Counted from the stretch's first letter, positions 18,048 through 28,046 are shown. The stretch: DNA of 64,000 bases from an uncultured Isosphaeraceae bacterium (GCA_937858365.1 CALLYK010000307.1:1-64000); one strand, 5' to 3'. A program made the numbers and translations. The notes: generated from the sequence alone by a model not told the origin.

Positions 18048-19270
18048 TTGGCCCCGCCGAATTCGGTGCCGAAGAGTTCCGCGGCGCCGTCGGTCACGAC
18101 CAGGGTCTCCGCGGGGGGCCCGTCGCGCAGGACCGCCTCGTTCCCCGCGAGATGGTCAATGCGAACGCGGACACGTTGATAGGTGAGGTCGGCCGCTTTC
18201 TGATAGACCCAGGTGCCGCCGTGGATGTCGTGAAGGACCGCGGATCGAGGGACGATGAGGCGTTCGGTCTCTCCGGCCAGGGGCAAACGAACGCCGACGC
18301 GTTGTCCGGGCCAGAGTGTACCAGCGGGGTTGGGTGCCTCGTAGTAGAGGTGGACCGTGGCCGCGATCGGGTCGCCGGAGGGAGGCGCCACGACAGCCTT
18401 GGCGGATTGGGGAACATGGTCCGAGCGATCGTCGAGTTCCCCAACGAGGGCGTCGGCGGCCAGGTCGATCAAGCGGCGGTCGCCCACATAAACGGGGACG
18501 CGGACCCAAACCGGGTCCAGACTTTCCACATCGAAGAGCATTGCCCCAACCGCCACGGATTGACCAGGTTGCACATGCACCGTCTTGACCAAACCCTCGG
18601 AGTCGGCGTGGAGGGCCAGGGGCTCGAGGTTGCCCGCGTCGATACCGCTGAGCGTCTTCTTCAGGGCCTCGCTCCGCTTCTTGGCCGCGTTCAGGGTGGC
18701 CTCGGCGATCTGGTAGTTGGCCCGAGCGTCCTTCAAGGCCCCGGAGCCGCCGATCTTCTGACGGAACAGCTCCTCTTGCCGCTCCAAAAGGTTGCGCGAT
18801 TGGGCGAGGGCGGTCTCGGCCTGATCGACTTGCCCTTCCGTCTCGACCATGGTGATCGAGAGCTGAGTGCGGGCCTCGGGCGAAATCAGGGGCAAGAGCC
18901 GCAGGACCTCTTGTCCCTTCCGGACCTCGTCCCCCGGCTGAGGGACCCGGCCGCCGTCTGGGACCATGACGGTGCCGCTCAAGGGGGCCGAGACCGTGAC
19001 GGAGCGACCGGGCGGGACCATCACCTCGCCGCCATACGTGCGCGTACGCCCGACCTTGCGTCGCTCGACCTTCGCGGTGGCCACTCCGAGCCGCCCTTCC
19101 GCCTCGGCGGTGACGTGGATCGTGGTCAGGTCGGCCTCGCCGGGCACTTTCTCAACCTTGGCGGGCGGGTCGGCCTTCTTGGCGGGCCCTGCTTTGGGCC
19201 CCTCCTGACAACCCGACAATCCCAGGAGTGTCAGACCCAGAAGACCCCCCAGGGACCTCAGGCGCATCAT
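18044..19270 (-). CDS. RND efflux periplasmic adaptor (membrane fusion lipoprotein)
   Basis: A 408-residue adaptor. The N-terminus [21 protein letters not shown] is a lipoprotein signal with lipobox LSGC. It is followed by the paired lipoyl-like half motifs ([11 protein letters not shown] ... and [16 protein letters not shown]), a central coiled coil (residues ~140-215) and a beta-barrel and membrane-proximal region to the end. It is the first gene of the minus-strand adaptor-pump-TolC operon; ATGA couples it to the pump gene. There is no His- or Met-rich N-terminal metal-binding stretch, so metal specificity is not supported here. Either ATG of the initial pair could start it. Confidence 0.9.
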   Translation of the reverse strand: MMRLRSLGGLLGLTLLGLSGCQEGPKAGPAKKADPPAKVEKVPGEADLTTIHVTAEAEGRLGVATAKVERRKVGRTRTYGGEVMVPPGRSVTVSAPLSGTVMVPDGGRVPQPGDEVRKGQEVLRLLPLISPEARTQLSITMVETEGQVDQAETALAQSRNLLERQEELFRQKIGGSGALKDARANYQIAEATLNAAKKRSEALKKTLSGIDAGNLEPLALHADSEGLVKTVHVQPGQSVAVGAMLFDVESLDPVWVRVPVYVGDRRLIDLAADALVGELDDRSDHVPQSAKAVVAPPSGDPIAATVHLYYEAPNPAGTLWPGQRVGVRLPLAGETERLIVPRSAVLHDIHGGTWVYQKAADLTYQRVRVRIDHLAGNEAVLRDGPPAETLVVTDGAAELFGTEFGGAK

Positions 19271-19793
19271 GTCGTGACCCTCAATCCCGAACGCATTCCC
19301 GAGGGCCCGGGGGGCTGGCCCCTCGAGGCGTCACGTGTTGAGTTCTCTTCCAGTCCCAAGACCGATTCCCGCAACGATATGATACGGTCCATGATGGTGC
19401 GTCGCCAGATCGGCGAGTTCCCACCCACTCGGCCCACGGACCTTCGCCTGGTTCCCGAGCGCACTTTTCCCAGGTCCTCCAACAGTGTTCTAAGGTTAAA
19501 TCGAGGTCTTCGCCCGCGTACTGCTTACTCGCGTGCGTTCCGCAAGCGCGTGGGTTGCGCAAGGGCCCGAGTGAAGCTGGTCGAGTCGCGACCTCGCCGT
19601 TCCATCCCCGTTCGAGGGAGCCGGGGAGTTGGTCGGCCCCTTGTCACCTTCACGAAAGTTAGGATAATTGATGGGCCGCGCATTAACATCACTCACGCTC
19701 GGAGCGTCGTCTCAAATCGCGGACAGGCCGGGCCCCAGTCTGGATTGGGCGCCGGCCCCTTCGAACTTCCTGCCACCTCCTTTGAGCACGAGC
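19271..19793. other. divergent intergenic region
   Basis: About 520 bp between the efflux operon (minus) and the TPR gene (plus). It must hold both promoters, but I could not assign convincing -35/-10 pairs. Short open frames on both strands have no family features. Confidence 0.4.
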
Positions 19794-21578
19794 ATGAGTA
19801 AACCCAGGGTGGTGGCGGCCCGGGCGCCTCGCGGTCGGAACGAGCTTGAGGACCACCCCGACCAACCTTCCGAGCAAGACTTCGACACGTCCCCGAGTGG
19901 GGACGAGACCGTTGAGAGGGAGCTCATCACTCCCCTCCGGAAAGGGGACTTCGCGCGGGCGACCACGGGGGCTTGGTCCCTGGTCAAACGCTGGTTGGCC
20001 GCGGAGAACGGCGAGGCCGCCAAGGGAGTGCCGACGGAAGGCTTGACCGCCCTCAACCGAGTCGCGGCGATGGTCTATCTCACGGGCGACCCCGGCCAGG
20101 CCCACCAGTTGTGGGAGCGCGTCGTCACCTTGTGCCGGCGCCAGCCAGACTCGGCCCCCTTGGAGCAAGCCGCCGCCTTCCACGGCATCGGCACGGTCTT
20201 GCACAAGGAGGGGAACCTCTCCGGGGCCGACCGTCTTCTTCGCAAGGCTTGGCAGGTCCGCAAGAAACTCCTCGGGGCCGACTCCGCCGACTCCGCCGCC
20301 AGCCTCAACCGCCTCGCCCTCGTGCGTCGTGAAGTGGGCGACCTGGAGGAGGCCGAGGCCTTCCTGCGTGAGTCCCTGGAAATCCGCCGCAAGGTCCTTG
20401 GCGAAGAGCACCCCGACTACGCCATCAGCCTGAACAACCTCGGCGCCCTCTTGATGGCCCGCGGCAAATCGGACGAGGCCAAGGGCCTGATCGAACGAGC
20501 CATTGAGGTCCGACGTGAAGTGCTCGGCGAGGAGCACCCGGACGTCGCCAGCTCGCTCAGCAACCTCGCGGTCCTCTGTCAATCGACGGGCGAATGGAAA
20601 CGCGCCTTGGTCCTGCATCGCGAGGCCCTGGAAATCCGCCGGACCGCGCTGGGGGAGTCGCACCCGCACTACATCACCAACCTGAACACGCTCACCGAGC
20701 TGCTTCTCAGTCGAGGCGACCTCGCCGCCGCCCTGCCCTTGCTCGACCAAACCCTGCAACGGGCACGCGACGGACTCGCCGAGGCGATCGCCGAGCAAGA
20801 CGCCCTCTTCGGCCAGGAAGCAGGGTCCAACGGGCCTACCCGGCCCTCCGCTCCGATCCAGCCGATCTCCACCGCGCCCGAACGCGAAGGCCCATCCATC
20901 GACATGCCCTCGCCCTTCCGAGGAAAGCGCAGCATGAGCGCGACCATCGACGAACTCTCACGACGTATCCAGGCCCTGGGCAGTGAGTTCAAGGCCCTCT
21001 CCGAACCTCTCGCGGGCGCCGTGACCGCCCTCAAAGAGCCCGGCGCCCCTCTCGCGAACGACTTGCTCCAACGGCTCCTCGTCGGCCGCGACGAATTCGT
21101 CGCCCTGCGCGACGCCCTCAACGAACGGGGAGAGAAGGCCGGCGTCGGCCCGGTCGACTGCGAATTGTCCAGCCTCTCAGGCCTTGGCCGCTACCTCGTC
21201 CGGATCGAGACCGAACACAGGCGCGTCGAACAGACCCGCAAGGCGGCCTTGGCCTTGCTCGATCGCGCCCTGGGGCTCACTCATGTGGACCAGCCCGAGT
21301 TCGCCCCCTTGAAGGCTTGTCAGGAAGGCCACGGCGCCGAACGGTCCAAGCTGGCCAAGGCGACCGGCGCTCAGCTCGAGGAACTGGCCAAGCCGTTAAC
21401 ACGCGACGACCATCCTCTGATGAGCCTCTTCGCGCTCGTCGCGGGACCCGACGCCCTTGACGACGACGCTTGGGCGAACGCCTACGAAGTGGTCTCCCAA
21501 ACCTACGGCCGCCCCTTGGCGGTCGCCGCGTCCCGTGGAAAACTCGTGGAACCCAAGTCGGGGCCGGCGAACGCCTGA
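19794..21578 (+). CDS. kinesin-light-chain-type TPR protein
   Basis: A 594-residue cytoplasmic protein. Residues ~70-340 contain about five 42-residue TPRs of the KLC type, with the hallmark AL.IRRKVLGEEHPDYA.SLNNLG; three successive copies read RESLEIRRKVLGEEHP, ERAIEVRREVLGEEHP and REALEIRRTALGESHP. Residues ~345-405 are a Pro/Ser linker. Residues ~405-590 are helical (TIDELSRRIQALGSEFKAL ...). No signal peptide, TM or enzyme motif. The ATG at 19794 is chosen because earlier in-frame codons look like non-coding sequence; the RBS is weak. It precedes the long coiled-coil gene by 136 bp on the same strand, so the two may form one scaffold system. Confidence 0.8.
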   Translation: MSKPRVVAARAPRGRNELEDHPDQPSEQDFDTSPSGDETVERELITPLRKGDFARATTGAWSLVKRWLAAENGEAAKGVPTEGLTALNRVAAMVYLTGDPGQAHQLWERVVTLCRRQPDSAPLEQAAAFHGIGTVLHKEGNLSGADRLLRKAWQVRKKLLGADSADSAASLNRLALVRREVGDLEEAEAFLRESLEIRRKVLGEEHPDYAISLNNLGALLMARGKSDEAKGLIERAIEVRREVLGEEHPDVASSLSNLAVLCQSTGEWKRALVLHREALEIRRTALGESHPHYITNLNTLTELLLSRGDLAAALPLLDQTLQRARDGLAEAIAEQDALFGQEAGSNGPTRPSAPIQPISTAPEREGPSIDMPSPFRGKRSMSATIDELSRRIQALGSEFKALSEPLAGAVTALKEPGAPLANDLLQRLLVGRDEFVALRDALNERGEKAGVGPVDCELSSLSGLGRYLVRIETEHRRVEQTRKAALALLDRALGLTHVDQPEFAPLKACQEGHGAERSKLAKATGAQLEELAKPLTRDDHPLMSLFALVAGPDALDDDAWANAYEVVSQTYGRPLAVAASRGKLVEPKSGPANA

Positions 21579-21714
21579 CCCGCTCACAGCGGTCGCGCTC
21601 GCCTCTCGCGGCCCCACGTTGCTTTCTTCGAAGAGAAGGTCCCAAGAGACGTTTCACTCGACCGATCGGGACCCAAGATCCGGAGCAGGGGCCTCGCCCC
21701 GGGACCCGCCGCGC

Positions 21715-24700
21715 ATGACGACCATCGCGCTTTTGAAGTGCCCCCAATGTGATGGGCCGCTCGACGTTCCCAATGCCTCCCTGGGCCGGCCCGTTGTTTG
21801 TCCGTCGTGTCAGTCGAGGGTCCAGGCCGTCCCGAACTGTCCCCATTGTGGCGCCGAACTCAACAAGTACGCGGTCCCTGGCTCCAAGGTCGTCTGCCCC
21901 GGCTGCGACGAGACGGTCCAGGTGCCGGCGCGAGCGGCGGTCGCCAACGGGGTCGGCGCGTCCACCGAAAACGAACGTTACCGGACCATCGCGTTTGAGC
22001 TCAGGCAACGCCTACGCTTGGAACAGGGCGAACGCCTCCGCCTCGTGCAACTCGCTCAGGTCATGCGGTCGGCCCTGGCCAACGCCCAGGCTGAAATCGA
22101 CCAACTCCGTCGGACCGAGGCGACGACACCCACGGGCCTCGCGGAAGGGACCGACGAGGAACTCCAACAACGGGTCTCGGACCTCGAGTCCCGTCTCGAA
22201 ACCACGCGAGAGGCCCAAGCGCTCCTTCAGACGAAGTGCGGCCAGTTGGAAAAGGAGGCGGCCGGCATGGTCGAGGCGTGCGCGGAGCGCGACCGCCTCG
22301 CCGCCGAGCTCGAACGCGTCCGTCAAGAACGGGCCGATCGCGCCGCCAAAGACGTCTCGGCCGCCGACGCCTGGCGCAACGAGCGACAGGACCTCATCCA
22401 CGAGATGGATGGACTACGCGCGACCTTATCGGCCCTCGAGACCGAGCTCGGCAAGCACCGCGAGGAACTCCACCAGGCCCACGACACCCTGGCCGCCGAA
22501 CGCGAAACATGGGAGCGCGATCGCCTCTCGTCGGCCGAAGCGTGGGGCCTGGAACGTCAGGGCCTCGTCGACCAACATCAAGGACTTCAAGGGGACCTCA
22601 CCGGCCTTCGCGTCTCGCTCGCCGCGCTGGAAGCGGAAGTCGAAAGACACCGGGCCGACCTGGCCTCGGCACACGAACGTTTCGAGGCCGAGCGGGCCGA
22701 GTGGCGCGATCGCCTGCATGGCGACAACGCGTCATGGGAGGACGAACGGAGGGACCGTCAGGAAGAATCCGATCGCCTGCGCGCCGGCCTCGATGCCTTG
22801 GAGACCGAGCTCGCCCGTCATCAAGGTGAACTCCAATCGGCCCGTGAGGAACTCGCCGCCCTCCGCGCCCAAGAGGAATCGTGGCGGAACGAGGGCGAGC
22901 GGCAGCGGAGTGAACTCGACCGGCTCACGCGAGAACTCACCGAGCGCGACGAGACGATCAATCAACTTCGCGGCGAACTTGAAGAAGTCCGGCGTAACCT
23001 CGATGAGGAGCGAGCCGGCTTCGAGGGCCGCCTCCACGGCGACGCCGCGACCTGGGAGGCCGACCGTCGGACCTTGCAGGACGAAGTCCACCGCCTTCGC
23101 GACGAAGTGGCCCGCGGACAAGTCCTTCAGACGGAATGCGATGCCCTGAAGGCCGCCCTCTCCTCCCTCGAAGTGGAGACGCGACAACACCAGGAGCATC
23201 TCGGCTCGATCCAGGGCCTGCTCGCGACCGGGTCCGACGAGCGATCGAAACTCCAAGCGGAACTCGATGAGGCCCGCCGCGTCTTCCAGGAAGACGCGGC
23301 CGCATGGGAGGCCCATCGCCGATCGCTCCAAGACGAACTCCAAAACCTCCAAGAGGGCCTCGCCCATAGTGGCGCGATCCAGGCCGAACGCGATCACCTG
23401 AAGACCGCGCTGGAAGCCATCGAAGAAGAGGGCCGGCAACGTCGCGCTCAGATCGACCACTTGGAGGGCCTGCTCGCCACCAACGCCGAAGAGCGACAAC
23501 GGCTTGAGGCCGACTTCGCGGCGGCCCGCCAAGTCTTCGAGACCGACGTCGCTTCGTGGGAAGCCAGACACAAGGCCCTTCAAGACGAACTCCAACGCCT
23601 TCACGACGAGGTCGCTCCCGGCCAAACGACCCAGGCCGAACGCGACGCCTTGAAGGGCGAACTCGCATTGCTCCAGGAGGAGACCCGCCGGCACCAGGAA
23701 CACCTGGGCAAACTGCAAGGGCAACTCGCTTCGGAACGCGCCGAACGCGAAGAGAAGGCCCGTGTCGAGACCGAGAACTGGTCCGCCGAACTCCGCGCGG
23801 TTCAAAGGGAACGCGACACGCTTCGGGCCGACCTGGCGCGTATGGAGGCCGACCTCGACCGAAGGCGCGAAGAACGCGACAAGGTCCAGGGTCTACTGGA
23901 TTCGAACATTGCTGACTGGAGCGCGGAGCGGTCCTCGATCCAGGTGGAACTCGACCGGGTCCGGGCGGAACTGACGGCCGCCCGTGAGCAAGCGGAAGCC
24001 AAGGGACAGTCAGATAGCGTCTGGCAAGCCGAGAAGGACAGCCTTTCCGACGAATTGGCCCGCGTCCGGATGGGACTGAAGATCCTCGAGACCGAGCACG
24101 CCCGATCCAAGGCCCTGCTGGACAGCGCACGGCGGTCGCTCGAGACCGAACGCGAAGAACGAGACCAGCGCAACGCCGAGGCCGAGGCGTGGCGAGCGGA
24201 ACGCGCGGCCCTTCAGGCCGAGGCCAAGGACTTGCGCGCTCAGTTGGCCGACCAAGCGACACGATTGGCCGAAGAGTCTCGCGCGAGGAACGACGCCCTG
24301 ACCCAAGAACGCGACAACCTTCTCGAGGCCCTTGCCGACCAACGAGAAGAACTGGCGCGAAGCAAGAAGGAACTCGCCGAGTTCGCGTCGAAGGTCGCCC
24401 CCGAACGCGATGCGTGGGAACGCCAGCGCCGCGAGGAACGGAGCGCCCGCGAGGCCGAGAAGCAAGTCCTTCAGGCCGACATCGACCGCCTCAACGCGGC
24501 CCACGCTCAAACCGCGACCTTGCTCGCGGCCCTTGAAGAAGAGCGCCAGGGCCTCCGGGAAGAGGTCCGGAAGCTCCGGGCCGAGCTTGAAGGATCTCAG
24601 GTGGACCCCCACCTCGACCTGAGTGGTCAACTCGCCTGGTGGCAAAACGAGCAAGGGCTCTGGGAGGCCGAACGCGCCGGCCTGACCGGCGAAGTCCAAC

Positions 24701-25512
24701 ACCTGCGGGCGAGACTCTCGGAGATGTCCCGTGCTCCCGCCCCGGGCACCGTTTCGGCGATGTCGGCCCAAGCCCCTGAAGAAGTCAAGCGTCTTCGCGA
24801 CCAACTCGCCGCCGCCCAAGCCGAACTGGCCAAGGTCCAGATGCAACGCGATGAGTTGGCCCTTCAGGTGGTCGAATCGCAAGGCCCCGCGCCGGCCAAA
24901 CGCAAAGGGCCCGCCTCCTCGTCGAGCCTCGCCGAGCGGCCCATGCCGTTGTCGAACATGTCGGCGAGCAAGTCGTCGATGCCTGTGAAGAAGGCCGCTT
25001 CACGACCGCCGGCCACGCCGTCCACCGAGGACCTCGACCCGGCGCTGCTTCACGAAGTCGCCATTGGGGCCTTGGAGGACCTCACGCCCACTCAATCGCC
25101 CGCGGCGCCGGCCCAGCCAAGGCCCCTTTCCAACAGTGCTCGCGATTTGCTCATGCAAGGTTGGGACCTTCAGCAAGCCGGCAAACTCCAGGAAGCGGTC
25201 AAGAGCTATCGGGCCGTCCTCCGCGAGGCCCCAAGCGAGCCCGAGGCGCTTTACCTGCTGGGCACCGTTTTCCTGCGCCTCAACGACCCCGGCACCGCCG
25301 CCGAGTACCTGAGACAAGCCACGAACGTTCGTCCCGACCGCGCCGACTTTCGTTGCAACCTGGGCGTGGCCCTGGCCATGCAGGGCCAACTCGAACCGGC
25401 CATCGCCGCCTTCCGCGAGACCCTCAAAATCAACCCTGGTTACACCGAGGCGCGCCAAAACCTCAATCAAGCGCTCGCGGAACTCCATTCACAGCACATG
25501 AAGAAGTCTTAG
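21715..25512 (+). CDS. giant zinc-ribbon / coiled-coil / TPR protein
   Basis: A 1265-residue protein. The ATG at 21715 places the first of two zinc ribbons at the N-terminus: CPQC..CPSC (residues ~8-33) and CPHC..CPGC (~42-67). Residues ~85-1060 are almost continuous charged coiled coil (Glu/Arg/Leu/Gln). Within it is an exact 84-residue period: Trp447, Trp531 and Trp615 each begin W-E-A-x-R/H-x-x-L-Q-D-E. A Ser/Pro/Lys linker follows, then C-terminal TPRs at ~1140-1260 (MQGWDLQQAGKLQEAVKSYRAVLREAPSEPEALYLLG ... DPGTAAEYLRQA). No ATPase or TM segment, so it is not an SMC protein. I infer an elongated cytoplasmic scaffold or tether; function unknown. Confidence 0.85.
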   Translation: MTTIALLKCPQCDGPLDVPNASLGRPVVCPSCQSRVQAVPNCPHCGAELNKYAVPGSKVVCPGCDETVQVPARAAVANGVGASTENERYRTIAFELRQRLRLEQGERLRLVQLAQVMRSALANAQAEIDQLRRTEATTPTGLAEGTDEELQQRVSDLESRLETTREAQALLQTKCGQLEKEAAGMVEACAERDRLAAELERVRQERADRAAKDVSAADAWRNERQDLIHEMDGLRATLSALETELGKHREELHQAHDTLAAERETWERDRLSSAEAWGLERQGLVDQHQGLQGDLTGLRVSLAALEAEVERHRADLASAHERFEAERAEWRDRLHGDNASWEDERRDRQEESDRLRAGLDALETELARHQGELQSAREELAALRAQEESWRNEGERQRSELDRLTRELTERDETINQLRGELEEVRRNLDEERAGFEGRLHGDAATWEADRRTLQDEVHRLRDEVARGQVLQTECDALKAALSSLEVETRQHQEHLGSIQGLLATGSDERSKLQAELDEARRVFQEDAAAWEAHRRSLQDELQNLQEGLAHSGAIQAERDHLKTALEAIEEEGRQRRAQIDHLEGLLATNAEERQRLEADFAAARQVFETDVASWEARHKALQDELQRLHDEVAPGQTTQAERDALKGELALLQEETRRHQEHLGKLQGQLASERAEREEKARVETENWSAELRAVQRERDTLRADLARMEADLDRRREERDKVQGLLDSNIADWSAERSSIQVELDRVRAELTAAREQAEAKGQSDSVWQAEKDSLSDELARVRMGLKILETEHARSKALLDSARRSLETEREERDQRNAEAEAWRAERAALQAEAKDLRAQLADQATRLAEESRARNDALTQERDNLLEALADQREELARSKKELAEFASKVAPERDAWERQRREERSAREAEKQVLQADIDRLNAAHAQTATLLAALEEERQGLREEVRKLRAELEGSQVDPHLDLSGQLAWWQNEQGLWEAERAGLTGEVQHLRARLSEMSRAPAPGTVSAMSAQAPEEVKRLRDQLAAAQAELAKVQMQRDELALQVVESQGPAPAKRKGPASSSSLAERPMPLSNMSASKSSMPVKKAASRPPATPSTEDLDPALLHEVAIGALEDLTPTQSPAAPAQPRPLSNSARDLLMQGWDLQQAGKLQEAVKSYRAVLREAPSEPEALYLLGTVFLRLNDPGTAAEYLRQATNVRPDRADFRCNLGVALAMQGQLEPAIAAFRETLKINPGYTEARQNLNQALAELHSQHMKKS
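23053..23778 (+). repeat. 252-bp (84-codon) coding tandem repeat
   Basis: Two complete 84-codon units (starting at TGG codons 23053 and 23305) and a third shorter one (from 23557, 74 codons to the next Trp). Each reads WEA..R/H..LQDELQ.L......Q.ERD.LK..L...E.E.....I/L..L.GLLA and so on. 84 residues equal exactly 12 heptads, so a coiled coil keeps register across units. This fits internal duplication. Confidence 0.8.
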
Positions 25513-25515
25513 TTT

Positions 25516-26556
25516 TTATGCGCGGAGGGCCAAGATCGCGTCGAGCGGTGCCCCGGTGTTCCTTCCCTCCACGCTCTGGAAGCCGGCCTTCTTGAGCAGT
25601 TGCGTGTATTCGCCCAAGGTGCGCTCACGTCCCTCAGTCACGCACATCATGTTGAGGTCTTGCATGCGTGACCATCTCGGTCCCGGGCCGTCTTCGTCCA
25701 GGAGCGTCTCGGCGATCAAGAGTCCGCCGCCACGCGGCAAGCGCTCGACGATCGTCCTCAAGAGGGTGTCGATCCGCGCCTCGTCCCAATCGTGGAGGAT
25801 GCGTCCCAGGGCGAAGAGGTCGGCCTCCGGCAATGGGTCGCGGAAGAAGTCGCCGGCCGCCACCTCCACGCGTTCGACCCCTTGGACGAACTCGCGCGCG
25901 ATGGGGACCACTTCGGGTAAGTCCAGGACGACCGCCATGAGTTCGGGCCAGCGGGCGCAAGCGGCCATCGCCAGGTGGCCCGTCGCCCCGCCCAGGTCCA
26001 CGAGCTTGCGGAACCGCCCCAGGTCGAACGCATCGACCACGCGCGGCGAGCTCAAGGTCCCGTAACCATGCATGCCCAGCAGAAAGGCGCGCTTCGTTTC
26101 CTCGGTCCGGAAGTAGTGCGAAAAGAGGGGCCCCTTCCCGCCGAAGACCTGTTCCCAACGATGACCCCCCTCGCGGACGGCGTCTTCCAACCGACCCCAG
26201 AGGGACCATAATGCCTCGTTGGAATAATCAATGTAACCGATCAGAGACAACGGCCCCTTCTTCGTGAGGTAGACTTGGGACACCGCGGTCAGCCGATAAC
26301 GATCAGCGTCACGTTCAAGCAGGCCGAGGACCGCGCAGGCGTCGAGCAGACGTCTCAGTGTGTCCGCGCGCGTCCCCAAACGAGAGGCCAGTTCGTCCGC
26401 CGTGGCCTCGTCGTTCAAGGCGTCGAAGACGCCTAGCTTGACGGCCGCGAACATCGTCTTCGACCTGCGAAACGCCTCGATCAAGTCAAGGACAAGGTCG
26501 GGCGATGGGACACCCGTGTTCATTTCTTGGCCCCACGGTTCGTCACGATGCGTCAT
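25516..26556 (-). CDS. SAM-dependent O-methyltransferase (HIOMT/plant OMT type)
   Basis: A 346-residue methyltransferase. The N-terminal winged-helix dimerisation domain (LIEAFRRSKTMFAAVKLGVFDAL ... TADELASRLGTRADTLRRLLDACAVLGLL) is followed by a Rossmann domain with SAM motif I KLVDLGGATGHLAMAA and the LGRILHDWDE catalytic-loop region with its conserved His-Asp. The ATG at 26556 has GGAGG 8-9 bases upstream; a second ATG at 26523 is less well supported. Substrates of this family are usually small aromatic or polyketide hydroxyls. No biosynthetic neighbours are present, so the substrate is unknown. It is convergent with the giant coiled-coil gene, with 3 bp between stops. Confidence 0.88.
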   Translation of the reverse strand: MTHRDEPWGQEMNTGVPSPDLVLDLIEAFRRSKTMFAAVKLGVFDALNDEATADELASRLGTRADTLRRLLDACAVLGLLERDADRYRLTAVSQVYLTKKGPLSLIGYIDYSNEALWSLWGRLEDAVREGGHRWEQVFGGKGPLFSHYFRTEETKRAFLLGMHGYGTLSSPRVVDAFDLGRFRKLVDLGGATGHLAMAACARWPELMAVVLDLPEVVPIAREFVQGVERVEVAAGDFFRDPLPEADLFALGRILHDWDEARIDTLLRTIVERLPRGGGLLIAETLLDEDGPGPRWSRMQDLNMMCVTEGRERTLGEYTQLLKKAGFQSVEGRNTGAPLDAILALRA

Positions 26557-26688
26557 CAGGCCGCCTCCGTAACGTACCGACTTCCCCCTTGGCGCCGGAA
26601 GAGGGGGACTGAAGCGCTTGCCGTTCGCGAACCGAAGAACAAGGATGACGCGGCCCGGAAGCGAAACGAAGGGCCCAAAGGGGGCCCA

Positions 26689-27267
26689 TTGCGAACGACG
26701 ATCCCGACAGCCGTGCTGACGCTCTATCTGGGCCTGGTGCTCCATCTGACGCTGGTCGCGTTTCCGATCGCCAGGCCCCCGGTGAACCTCATCCCCTTCC
26801 GAACCATCCTCGACGATTTGACCGGCGACGGCCGCGGCTTCCTCGTCAACTTTTGCGGAAACCTCGTGGGGTTCATGCCGATCGGGGCCTTGCTCCCGCT
26901 CGTCACGCGCGATCGTCTCGGTCTGCGCGCGTGTCTTGCCGCGAGCTTCACGTTCAGTATGCTCATCGAATCGTCGCAGTTCGCGCTGGGCACGCGCATC
27001 GCCGACGTGGACGACTTGATCTTGAACACAGTCGGCGGCGGCCTGGGCTTCGCTCTATTGACGACGCCGAAGGCCGTTTGGGGCCCACTCACATTGCCCG
27101 CCACGACCTCGAACGTCATCAGACGCCAATGGCGAAGGCCACACAAAGCGCGATCAAACGCGCCGTCCCTTTCAGTGACGGCGCGTGGATCAATCCAGGA
27201 AGGCGACGTTGCGCATCGCGCGAGCTTGCGTCTCGGTGTTCATCAAGACGCGGTGCCACACGTGTAG
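26689..27267 (+). CDS. VanZ-like membrane protein
   Basis: About 192 residues with four hydrophobic segments in VanZ order: AVLTLYLGLVLHLTLVAF, then NLIPFRTILDD, FLVNFCGNLVGFMPIGALLPL, ACLAASFTFSMLIESSQF and DVDDLILNTVGGGLGFAL. The NLIPF, NxxGFxPxG, S.LIE..Q and D.DD...N..G motifs are the VanZ fingerprint. The start is probably TTG at 26689, with AAAGGGGG just upstream; earlier in-frame codons are Arg-rich and look non-coding. The last ~30 residues overlap the convergent gene at 27190 and may be poorly conserved. VanZ proteins are linked to glycopeptide tolerance or unknown envelope functions. Confidence 0.82.
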   Translation: MRTTIPTAVLTLYLGLVLHLTLVAFPIARPPVNLIPFRTILDDLTGDGRGFLVNFCGNLVGFMPIGALLPLVTRDRLGLRACLAASFTFSMLIESSQFALGTRIADVDDLILNTVGGGLGFALLTTPKAVWGPLTLPATTSNVIRRQWRRPHKARSNAPSLSVTARGSIQEGDVAHRASLRLGVHQDAVPHV

Positions 27268-27993
27268 CGTGATCGTCTTGTGGTCGGCATGGCGAACGCG
27301 CCCCTTCACGTAAACGCCGGCGTCGCGGCGCATCGCCCTCCAGTCCCACGAGGACGCCTTCCGGTTCGCGGCGAGGATCGCGGCGTATTGGCTGGGGCTG
27401 ACGCCATTGGGGTGACGACCGCAAACCCAGACCGTCTCGCCGCCCGTGCGATAACAGAACTCGACCATGTGTGGCTTGCCGCCGCCTCGACGAATCGGTT
27501 CGTCCTTGAGCACGAGCTTGGGGTCGATCACCACGTCGGCCGCCGGCACGAAGAACCATTCGCCCTGGCGTCGGAACGCGGCGTTCTTCCTCTGATTGCG
27601 GGCCTTCGAACGAACGTGGGCCCGCGCTTCGGCCTGACGGACCTCCGCCGGCTTGAGCGCCTCCTTGGCCGCGAGCACCGTGCCCACGGGGGCCGACTCC
27701 GGCACGGCCGCGACAAACCAGTGGCGCTCGTCGTGACCACACAAGAACTTCGACTTCTCGTTCCCTTCGCGAACCAGCAACAGGAGGTGACGGTCGCGCG
27801 GCTGAACATCAAGCACTTCAACACCGGCGCCTCCCGCCGGCATGTTGTGGATGACGAACGCTTCTCCCTCGTCGTCGTTGCGAATGTCAAGCCGGACAGA
27901 TCGCGTGCCGGCGCGGAACAGCCGAGGTCCTTCCGAGCGGGTCAATCGCGCGCCGATCTTGGCGAACTTCGCTTCCAGCAAGACGATGCTCAT
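27190..27993 (-). CDS. conserved hypothetical protein
   Basis: A 267-residue soluble protein. The ATG at 27993 has AGGAG 7-8 bases upstream. Notable stretches: SVRLDIRNDDEGEAFVIHN, LCGHDERHWFVAAVPESAPVGTVLAAKEALKP, RQGEWFFVPAADVVID and VCGRHPNGVSP. The middle (residues ~125-160) is Ala/Lys/Arg-rich helix. I do not recognise an enzyme family, and no signal peptide or TM is seen. It is the last of three same-strand genes; 53 bp separate it from the next upstream gene. The 3' end overlaps the convergent VanZ-like gene by 78 bp, so one of these ends may be mis-set. Confidence 0.7.
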   Translation of the reverse strand: MSIVLLEAKFAKIGARLTRSEGPRLFRAGTRSVRLDIRNDDEGEAFVIHNMPAGGAGVEVLDVQPRDRHLLLLVREGNEKSKFLCGHDERHWFVAAVPESAPVGTVLAAKEALKPAEVRQAEARAHVRSKARNQRKNAAFRRQGEWFFVPAADVVIDPKLVLKDEPIRRGGGKPHMVEFCYRTGGETVWVCGRHPNGVSPSQYAAILAANRKASSWDWRAMRRDAGVYVKGRVRHADHKTITLHVWHRVLMNTETQARAMRNVAFLD

Positions 27994-28046
27994 GACGTGT
28001 CTCCTTGAAGTGGCACTCTTCAAGACACGTCCACCAACGACAAGGT

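Noticed and set aside
26527-26688. N-terminal extension of the VanZ-like protein
   Set aside because: Arg-rich, overlaps the divergent methyltransferase start, and lacks an RBS; the TTG at 26689 is better supported.
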